Positions 5,252 through 10,635 of a stretch of DNA of 11,462 bases are shown here, piece by piece; position 1 is the stretch's first letter; each line of letters opens with the position of its first letter. Below the pieces are notes generated by a model. That model was given only the letters and a program-made list of their open reading frames with translations, was not told where the DNA came from and made no database searches. The position numbers and the translations under genes are program-made. This DNA comes from Candidatus Thorarchaeota archaeon (GTDB lineage: Archaea; Asgardarchaeota; Thorarchaeia; Thorarchaeales; Thorarchaeaceae): positions 1-11,462 of the forward strand of contig JAEORG010000229.1 of the NCBI GenBank assembly GCA_016841005.1. The letters are read 5' to 3'.

Positions 5252-7636
5252 TTATTTTCTTTCATTTTGAAGAAGGGAAGCTCCTACCATCACTTGTCCA
5301 ACAGATACTCCTCCATCTCCTGGAGGTACTCGCTCATGAATAAGAGGAATAAGTCCACTTGATTTGACATTTGATGTAATTGCTTTAGTAATTATACGAT
5401 TAAGAGCTACTCCACCTGAGAACCCAATATGATTTACGCCTTTATCAATTGCAACCTCTACTGCTAGACTTGAAAGAGCTTCACCAAGGTACCATTGAGA
5501 TGCATATGCTACTTGTGAGATTGGTATTCCTTGACTCTTTAGATCTACTATCGATTGAATTGAATCTGCTAGATCGATCACGCGGCGATTTTCTTCTAAA
5601 ATAAAACGAGGTTCGATACGAATATCAGTTTCTTTTGCTACAGATTCAAGCTTCATCGGACACTCTCCATCATAGGTATTGCTATCACAGACTCCAAGTA
5701 ATGTAGCTACTGCATCAAGATATCTACCTGCACTTGATGTTAATATCACATTCACTTTTCTTTCTATGACATCAAGCAACATAGAGAGTGTTTGGTTATT
5801 CAATTCTCTATTTTCTGAAATCAAAGATCTTTTCCCAATAGAGAGAATTTCTTCCTGTTCAAAGTTATCCATAAGTAATCGTACGAGTGGACGTATACCA
5901 AACTTTGCAGAAAGGTCTCCTCCCGGATATTCATATGATTGCAAGCCCGCTTTGTTTTCAAAACTCAAACTATTCCCGAAAAGAATTTCTCCTCCCCATC
6001 CTTTCCCGTCTACTCCATAGCCATATCCATCTGCTGTAATACAAACAATACTTGTATCATAACCCAAGTTATGATCAGCTAGGATAGATGCAAGATGAGC
6101 ATGATGATGTTGTACTCGAAAGAGAGGAATATCTGACTCGTAACTTATTTTTTCTGCATGAATCGTACTAAGGAATTCTGGATGCAAATCACAGCTAATA
6201 GCATCATATTTCGTCATACCAATTAAATGAGCTAGATGATTATACGCCTCTTCTAAGAACTCAACATTCTCGATATTATCAGTATCACCAATATACTGAG
6301 TTGGATAGAGTATTCCCGATTTGAGTAATGTAGCCATTACTTTTTCTTCAGGACCAACTCCAAGAACTCTTAGTGATTTATGAAATCCATCTATTAGGAT
6401 AGGCTCTGGGGTGTAACCTCTAGATCTTCTGATAAATAATGGAATTTCTTTGTCAATGAATTTTATTACAGAATCATCAGCGCGCTGGTAAATTCTTCTA
6501 TTATGAAGCAGAAAATAATCCGCAATCCCTACAAGTGAATCCACAATCCTATTTGGATCTATATACATCGGAATGCCACTTGGATTGGCACTTGTCATTA
6601 TCAAAGCATCTTCTTCTAGATATTTGAAGAGTAAATGATGAACCGGAGCATAGGGTAGCATAACTCCAACTGTGTCAAGTCCAGGTGATATTTCATCGAG
6701 TACGGATTGCTGTATTACAGATAATACATTATTATCAGATAACTCCTTTTTCATTTTCAATTCTCTTTTCTTCACCAAAATAATTGGTCTTCTCCATGAG
6801 AGTAACAATTCTCTCTCAGCTGTATTGATAATGAAGTTCTTCTCTATTGTATCCAAATCTCTTGCCATTATTGCGAAGGGTCTTTGATATCTTTGTTTTC
6901 TTGATCTCAATTCGCTAATTGGTTTTGCACTTGATGTTATACAGACTAGGTGTGTTCCAGAGATACCTTGTACTGCAACAATTTTCCCCAGTTTGAGATA
7001 TTCCGCTGCAGTTGAAATAGGATTTTTTGCTTTTATGTTTCTTCCAGTTTCATCTCTGAGATAGTATTTGGGACCACATACTTCGCAAGCAGTAGTCTGT
7101 GCATGATATCTACGGTCTATAGGATCAGTATAACCTGTATTACAAGTATCACATAAAGGAAAGTCATCCATCGTAGTATTTGGCCTATCATATGGGAGAT
7201 CTGTAATTGTAGAGAACCTAGGTCCACATGCAGCACATGAAGTGAAAGGATAACTTTTCCATCGTGAAGAATCATGATATAAGTCAGCAACACAAAAATC
7301 ACACATCGCAATATCAGGTGGAATCATTGGTTCAGAATCTTCACTCTTTGCAAGAGACGATTTTTCTATTACGAAGTCATCATATTTTTCTTTGACTTCA
7401 TCCCAGTCAACAACTAGTGAATCAATGCGTGATATAGATGGAGGTTCCCTTCTCAAAATGTTAATGAATTTTTGAATCAAAGTCGTATCACCTTGAACAA
7501 CAATACGAACTCCTGCGTCCCCTAGGTTTAGTACGTATCCAGGCAACGAGCACTCTTTTGCTACCCTATATACAAAAGGTCTGAAGCCCACTCCTTGTAC
7601 TATGCCTTTGATATGGATAGTAGCTTGTTGTTTCAA
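5252..7636 (-). CDS. hypF: Carbamoyltransferase HypF ([NiFe] hydrogenase maturation)
   Basis: HypF uses carbamoyl phosphate and ATP to carbamoylate the C-terminal cysteine of HypE, the source of the cyanide ligands of the [NiFe] centre. The 794-aa protein has all family domains in order: acylphosphatase (IVQGVGFRPFVYR, 12-24), two zinc fingers with eight cysteines (112, 115, 134, 137, 162, 165, 184, 187), a YrdC-like domain (RSRKQRYQRPFAIMARD, 244-260; TSANPSG, 348-354) and the Kae1-like transferase domain (VQHHHAHLAS, 508-517; GYGVDGKGWGGE, 539-550; GFSGGVALNR, 738-747; PPGDGGVSVGQ, 771-781). Length is slightly above the usual 750-780. The start is TTG with AGAGGT 9 bases upstream (7646-7651); no ATG is available near the acylphosphatase strand. 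It converges on iorB. No other hyp or hydrogenase gene is in view. Three TGTATTAC-family motifs lie within it. Confidence 0.97.
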   Translation of the reverse strand: MKQQATIHIKGIVQGVGFRPFVYRVAKECSLPGYVLNLGDAGVRIVVQGDTTLIQKFINILRREPPSISRIDSLVVDWDEVKEKYDDFVIEKSSLAKSEDSEPMIPPDIAMCDFCVADLYHDSSRWKSYPFTSCAACGPRFSTITDLPYDRPNTTMDDFPLCDTCNTGYTDPIDRRYHAQTTACEVCGPKYYLRDETGRNIKAKNPISTAAEYLKLGKIVAVQGISGTHLVCITSSAKPISELRSRKQRYQRPFAIMARDLDTIEKNFIINTAERELLLSWRRPIILVKKRELKMKKELSDNNVLSVIQQSVLDEISPGLDTVGVMLPYAPVHHLLFKYLEEDALIMTSANPSGIPMYIDPNRIVDSLVGIADYFLLHNRRIYQRADDSVIKFIDKEIPLFIRRSRGYTPEPILIDGFHKSLRVLGVGPEEKVMATLLKSGILYPTQYIGDTDNIENVEFLEEAYNHLAHLIGMTKYDAISCDLHPEFLSTIHAEKISYESDIPLFRVQHHHAHLASILADHNLGYDTSIVCITADGYGYGVDGKGWGGEILFGNSLSFENKAGLQSYEYPGGDLSAKFGIRPLVRLLMDNFEQEEILSIGKRSLISENRELNNQTLSMLLDVIERKVNVILTSSAGRYLDAVATLLGVCDSNTYDGECPMKLESVAKETDIRIEPRFILEENRRVIDLADSIQSIVDLKSQGIPISQVAYASQWYLGEALSSLAVEVAIDKGVNHIGFSGGVALNRIITKAITSNVKSSGLIPLIHERVPPGDGGVSVGQVMVGASLLQNERK
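6035..6051. repeat. TGTATTAC-family motif inside hypF, copy a
   Basis: TGTAATACAAACAATAC: AATAC units 9 bases apart. The same 17 bases recur exactly at 9251-9267, in the promoter of the 417-aa gene. Confidence 0.5.
6711..6728. repeat. TGTATTAC-family motif inside hypF, copy b
   Basis: TGTATTACAGATAATACA is an inverted repeat with 7-base arms (TGTATTA/TAATACA) and a 4-base centre. It shares TACAGATAATACA with the iorA upstream site. Confidence 0.5.
7135..7152. repeat. TGTATTAC-family motif inside hypF, copy c
   Basis: CTGTATTACAAGTATCA (7135-7151) recurs exactly at 9980-9996 inside the 417-aa gene. Here its minus strand encodes part of a HypF zinc finger (DTCNTG). Confidence 0.5.
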
Positions 7637-7711
7637 CTGGTGAAGACCTCTATCTCACTCTGAATATATCACTGATATTAATCCAATGAAGTAGCACAAT
7701 CTCTGTATACG

Positions 7712-7738
7712 TGTATTACAAGAAATACAGACTTTATA
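7712..7738 (+). promoter_or_regulatory. Promoter candidate of the 140-aa gene: motif plus TATA
   Basis: TGTATTACAAGAAATACAG (7712-7730) is followed at once by a TATA-like TTTATA (7733-7738), which ends 31 bases before ATG 7770. The motif occupies the position next to the archaeal BRE, suiting an activator or other regulator that contacts TBP/TFB (inference). Confidence 0.5.
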
Positions 7739-7769
7739 GGTGCTCTTAAAGCTCTATTATAACTATAAT

Positions 7770-8192
7770 ATGATTGAAGTGCGAACAACATCAGATAGGA
7801 CGGGAAATATGTTCATTGAACCTGAAACTACACCCTCCATACTAGCTAACATCCCTGAGTGCTTACGAAGAGTTCTCAAGGAAACGTCAGAGGCGAGTAC
7901 CAAGAAAAAAAGGGCCACGTTGATCTCAAGCAATAGCTTGGCCAACAGATTCATTCTAGAAAGATGGGGAATACGTCCGTCTCAGAGAAGAAGGTTCAAG
8001 AATCTGTTTTCATCAGTCAGAAAGCAATGCAGGAATATATTCCAGCATCTATTATCCAGAGGCAGGATTGAGTGGAATATCGGACCAAACAGATATGTTT
8101 TTGGCATTTACAAATTTGATGAAATTCGAGGGAACCTAATCCTAGGTTTCGTTGAAGTTCCACCTGAAGAAGAATGGACTTTGCGCATGTAA
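7770..8192 (+). CDS. Unrecognised basic protein (140 aa), possible DNA-binding
   Basis: No family recognised. From ATG 7770 the protein is 140 aa. A rather acidic or neutral N-terminus is followed by a strongly basic middle: STKKKRAT (43-50), RRRFKNLF (73-80) and SVRKQCRNIFQHLL (82-95). After this comes a beta-like C-terminal part (RYVFGIYKF, 108-116; LILGFVEVP, 123-131) and an acidic tail (PPEEEW). The basic helical segment resembles one in the 183-aa protein next door (pattern F-x-x-x-[LF]-S-x-x-R-[KR]-x-x-x-R). No membrane segment or signal peptide. There is no SD, and the TATA-like box 31-37 bases upstream implies a very short leader. A GTG start at 7740 is possible but overlaps the promoter. 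The frame is intact and lies between hypF (divergent) and the 183-aa gene. Confidence 0.65.
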   Translation: MIEVRTTSDRTGNMFIEPETTPSILANIPECLRRVLKETSEASTKKKRATLISSNSLANRFILERWGIRPSQRRRFKNLFSSVRKQCRNIFQHLLSRGRIEWNIGPNRYVFGIYKFDEIRGNLILGFVEVPPEEEWTLRM

Positions 8193-8193
8193 A

Positions 8194-8220
8194 GTATTAG
8201 TTGTAATACATTTTAAATTA
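8194..8220 (+). promoter_or_regulatory. Promoter candidate of the 183-aa gene: motif plus TATA
   Basis: GTATTAGTTGTAATAC (8194-8209) is an inverted repeat with a 4-base centre, starting 1 base after the previous stop. GTAATACA (8203-8210) runs directly into a TATA-like TTTTAAATTA (8211-8220). Transcription would begin near 8240, leaving a leader of about 130 bases. Confidence 0.45.
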
Positions 8221-8252
8221 GTTACTTTTAATAGCTCTAGAGAGCCTAATGT

Positions 8253-8333
8253 ATACAAAGTTGTATCCACCCAGATGACAATAGCATGACGGTTAGAAAC
8301 GCCCTTAGAACACCTAATTCGGGGATTTCATGC
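8253..8333 (+). other. Possible structured leader of the 183-aa gene
   Basis: Nested inverted repeats lie in the long leader: ATACAA/TTGTAT (8253-8258 with 8261-8266), GCATGA/TCATGC (8284-8289 with 8328-8333), and inside the latter CCCTTAG pairing with CTAA(TTC)GGG around an AACAC loop (8302-8323). Short arms in AT-rich DNA can arise by chance, and no known riboswitch is recognised. Confidence 0.3.
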
Positions 8334-8359
8334 GATACTAGAAATTAAGAATCTTGAAT

Positions 8360-8364
8360 GAGGT
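8360..8364 (+). promoter_or_regulatory. Shine-Dalgarno of the 183-aa gene, supports TTG start
   Basis: GAGGT, 6 bases before TTG 8371. The next in-frame start candidates lie within apparently coding sequence. Confidence 0.55.
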
Positions 8365-8370
8365 ATTGAA

Positions 8371-8922
8371 TTGAGTGATAAAAACTCAGGAACTCCAAGT
8401 CATGATGTGAAATCAGCCGCACAGAATACAAGACGAGCTCTTCGTGAACCAATGTTGAAAATTCTACTAGAAAGATCCATTCTCACAGAAGTACAGTTGG
8501 AAACATTACTGATTGATTTAGTAATTGAAGATCAGATTGGAGATCATATTCCCTATGAAGATAAAGCAAGTATTCGGAAGAAATCAGCAAGTAAATCAGC
8601 AGGTGTTTCTCGAGGAGCATTCAATCGAACACTGAGCCAAGCTCGGCGTAATATAACACGGTGTCTTTACACTATGCTACTTCTAGCATATCTCGGACTT
8701 TTTGACTATACTATATTCCGTCCTTTTGAAGAGGTATCCACCAAAATTGGAGGGTATCGGAATATCCGCGAAGTCTTGGCAAATCGAGATAATCTAAGTA
8801 CTGAAGATTTGGAAACATACAAAGCTTCCGAAAAGATGATTCTTGAAGCTCTTGATGAAATAGCTTCACCACTTGTTCTCAAGTCCGATTTGGCAAGAAG
8901 AAGGAAACTCAGTGAACCATAA
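8371..8922 (+). CDS. Unrecognised protein (183 aa) with HTH-like segment
   Basis: No family named with confidence. A disordered, polar N-terminus (1-24) is followed by predicted helices (EPMLKILLERSILTEVQLE, 26-44), an acidic loop (about 53-64), and then a basic stretch RKKSASKSAGVSRGAF (69-84) leading into NRTLSQARRNITRCLY (85-100) and a hydrophobic helix TMLLLAYLGLF (101-111). The part AGVSRGAFNRTLSQARR looks like the second and third helices of a sigma-4-like or similar helix-turn-helix, so a transcription-related or DNA-binding role is plausible (inference). The C-terminus (130-183) is helical and charged, ending in RRRKL. The hydrophobic segment is too short and isolated for a clear membrane anchor. 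Start is TTG with an SD. The gene follows the 140-aa gene after 178 bases with its own promoter-like motif. Confidence 0.72.
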   Translation: MSDKNSGTPSHDVKSAAQNTRRALREPMLKILLERSILTEVQLETLLIDLVIEDQIGDHIPYEDKASIRKKSASKSAGVSRGAFNRTLSQARRNITRCLYTMLLLAYLGLFDYTIFRPFEEVSTKIGGYRNIREVLANRDNLSTEDLETYKASEKMILEALDEIASPLVLKSDLARRRKLSEP

Positions 8923-8945
8923 TACTTGTAATACATCTATTATTA
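8921..8945 (+). promoter_or_regulatory. Promoter candidate for the putative ncRNA: motif plus TATA
   Basis: AATACTTGTAATACA (8921-8935) has AATAC units 9 bases apart, and its first bases are part of the TAA stop of the 183-aa gene. A TATA-like TATTATTA (8938-8945) follows after two bases, predicting a transcription start near 8965, which coincides with the 5' arm of the inverted repeat at 8963. Confidence 0.45.
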
Positions 8946-8962
8946 GTAAAATACAGTACGAA

Positions 8963-9137
8963 TGTGTCGTATTGAAGGCACGGGGAACTGAACAGAAACT
9001 AGATCCAAACCGAACCGAATCATCGCCTATCTTCTTTGGTTTATTGCTATGAGGAGATAGAGATAGAACCGAAGACTCATGTTAGCCTTAGTCCGATGCC
9101 AATCTCTGTAGCAGTCATATTCCTAAGATACGACACA
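8963..9137 (+). ncRNA. Candidate structured non-coding RNA, unknown class
   Basis: The ends form a perfect 10-base pairing, TGTGTCGTAT (8963-8972) with ATACGACACA (9128-9137). Just inside, GGCACGG (starting near 8977) can pair with CCGATGCC (with one bulged A), and further on ACTGA can pair with TTAGT. A strong inner hairpin pairs CTATCTTCT (9027-9035) with AGGAGATAG (9052-9060), with one G-U. Nested pairing over about 175 bases, a promoter-like element ending 18 bases upstream and the absence of a coding frame support an RNA. I do not recognise it as tRNA, 5S, SRP or RNase P RNA. It could instead be a leader or chance structure. Confidence 0.35.
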
Positions 9138-9250
9138 CTCATACTATTTTGTACAACATTAATACATAGTTCTAATCCTAGAACGAGTAGATTTTGAAGT
9201 AGTTCCTGCGCAATTTTGAAATCTTGAACAACAAAGAGTTAAAATATACA

Positions 9251-9277
9251 TGTAATACAAACAATACAAATTATATT
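9251..9277 (+). promoter_or_regulatory. Promoter candidate of the 417-aa gene: motif plus TATA
   Basis: TGTAATACAAACAATACA (9251-9268) with AATAC units 9 bases apart, then TTATATT (9271-9277). The expected start near 9300 leaves a leader of about 10-15 bases before GTG 9313. First 17 bases identical to the site in hypF at 6035. Confidence 0.55.
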
Positions 9278-9312
9278 CCATTTAGAAAAAACAGAACTAA
9301 GCAAAAAGTCAT

Positions 9313-10566
9313 GTGATCATCTTGAATGAAGATAGTCCTTTCAAAAGAATAATGGAAGCAAGTAAGAAACATATCTACCAATCAGAAAAAGCTCGTCAGA
9401 TTAACGAGATATGTAATTCGATTGGCGAAAGACGATTGAAGGATCTCATGGATAGTCTTGGTATATTAGAAAGCACTTCTGGATGGAACACAGCAATTGA
9501 GTACTTAATCAGCGCATCGAAAGGAGAATATTCTATTCCTGTTGGACAACAATATCCAAACAGACTCTTGGAGCCTCTGAAATTTCGAGAGGTTGTCTTT
9601 GCAATCTTTGATTGTACAGGGTTAGAACCTATACAATTGGATACTAACGATCTCTTAGCTGAATTGTCAGATGTAAATTCATTTGCTGTTGCTAAATCTC
9701 AATTCATAGATAGAATCCGTGCAGCAGCATATGAAAGTATCAATAGCCACAATACATTATTCTTCGAAACAGAGTTGTTCTCCTCTGATCTCTTTGATGA
9801 TATCAAAGAGAAAATAGAAGACTCTCATCAACGTTCAATTGAGAATCTTAGTCTATTCTATTCGAATGACTTGGTTTCTATTCTACCTCTTTGGTATTGC
9901 GAATATGGTCGAAGAGCTCTTGCAGAACTCGGTATTCACAAATCTAGAATTCCAAAAACTGATTTCGAGATGGTAATATCTGTATTACAAGTATCAAGGT
10001 CAATAAAAGAGAGATTACTACAATCATTAGGTACTGCTAATGAAGTAGATTCTAGTAAATACACAAAACCAATGAATCCCATTTACACAACACTTCTTGA
10101 TGCGATAATCAATGACGATATTGATAGTCTTCGCAACTTGGGCAGTCGACATGCTTGCCCCACTTTTAGCTATCTTCTGAAGACATATGTTGATAGATAC
10201 AAGACTTCAGAGAGTAGTCAAGATTACCGGAATCTCTTGCTAATAGTGAGAGATCATGTCTTGGTTCGATGGAATGACTCTATCATTACAATAGCTGAAC
10301 TTACACAGCTATCAGATGAGCGAATGGTTACAGATGCAATCAATGCACTTGGCAACTTCTATCATGAGTCATCAGTTTCTACACTTCTAGATATTTTTTG
10401 TAATTCCAATAATCAAAAGACTCGGAAGCTAATATTGAAGACAATCAATCATCTTAGGATAAGATGTCCAGAAGCTCAGAGTGTAGTACATCAAATATTG
10501 AATAATGACTGTTCCCACATTGAAGAGCTCCGAAAATTCTATCATAAAACCTGGGAAAGGCAATAA
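9313..10566 (+). CDS. Unrecognised helical protein (417 aa) with HEAT-like C-terminus
   Basis: Family not recognised. The protein appears almost wholly alpha-helical and soluble, with no signal peptide or membrane segment. The C-terminal part has a HEAT-repeat-like pattern, with paired helices such as DERMVTDAINALGNFY (335-350), SSVSTLLDIFC (353-363) and NQKTRKLILKTINHLRIRCPE (367-387), suggesting a protein-interaction scaffold (inference). The N-terminal 300 residues are charged helices without a known motif; IFDCTGLEP (98-106) is the only loop rich in small residues, and no nucleotide-binding or protease signature is seen. GTG 9313 has no SD; TTG 9322 and ATG 9352 are alternatives, and an ATG at 9311 is out of frame. 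One TGTATTAC-family site lies inside at 9980-9996. It ends 69 bases before the acyl-CoA synthetase start. Confidence 0.72.
   Translation: MIILNEDSPFKRIMEASKKHIYQSEKARQINEICNSIGERRLKDLMDSLGILESTSGWNTAIEYLISASKGEYSIPVGQQYPNRLLEPLKFREVVFAIFDCTGLEPIQLDTNDLLAELSDVNSFAVAKSQFIDRIRAAAYESINSHNTLFFETELFSSDLFDDIKEKIEDSHQRSIENLSLFYSNDLVSILPLWYCEYGRRALAELGIHKSRIPKTDFEMVISVLQVSRSIKERLLQSLGTANEVDSSKYTKPMNPIYTTLLDAIINDDIDSLRNLGSRHACPTFSYLLKTYVDRYKTSESSQDYRNLLLIVRDHVLVRWNDSIITIAELTQLSDERMVTDAINALGNFYHESSVSTLLDIFCNSNNQKTRKLILKTINHLRIRCPEAQSVVHQILNNDCSHIEELRKFYHKTWERQ
9980..9996. repeat. TGTATTAC-family motif inside the 417-aa gene
   Basis: CTGTATTACAAGTATCA, identical to 7135-7151 in hypF. Here it encodes VLQVS, there (other strand) a zinc-finger turn, so protein similarity does not explain the identity. 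Confidence 0.5.
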
Positions 10567-10575
10567 TATCACATC

Positions 10576-10611
10576 TAATACTTGTATTACAAGCACTCGA
10601 CAAACATAAAT
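10576..10611 (+). promoter_or_regulatory. Promoter candidate of the acyl-CoA synthetase
   Basis: TAATACTTGTATTACAAG (10576-10593) has inverted TAATAC/GTATTA arms. A TATA-like CATAAAT (10605-10611) lies 25-31 bases before ATG 10636, the spacing expected for a leaderless archaeal transcript. Confidence 0.5.
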
Positions 10612-10635
10612 CAGTAATCGAACTCGCACATCTGC

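Larger units (their letters stand above)
8923..9312. other. Gene-free region between 183-aa and 417-aa genes (390 bases)
   Basis: No coding frame with protein-like content. It holds a motif-TATA promoter candidate (8921-8945), a 175-base segment closed by a 10-base inverted repeat (8963-9137), a weak T-stretch (CTATTTTG, near 9145), a mostly featureless 100 bases, and the promoter of the 417-aa gene (9251-9277). No tRNA or rRNA signature found. Confidence 0.5.

Noticed and set aside
5679..6887. Two plus-strand frames of 113 and 71 aa over hypF
   Set aside because: Opposite-strand shadows of a well-conserved gene.
7740..7769. GTG start for the 140-aa gene
   Set aside because: It would place the start at the edge of the TATA-like box; ATG 7770 fits the promoter better.
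8985..9030. Resemblance to the 5S rRNA loop region (GATCC...CCGAAC)
   Set aside because: The matching helix III partner is missing, the element is too long, and the rest does not follow 5S structure.
9311..9313. ATG 9311 as start of the 417-aa gene
   Set aside because: It is in another frame; GTG 9313 is the first in-frame start.
1961..10590. CRISPR array or tandem repeat from the TGTATTAC copies
   Set aside because: Units are under 20 bases, hundreds of bases apart, in both orientations and partly inside genes.
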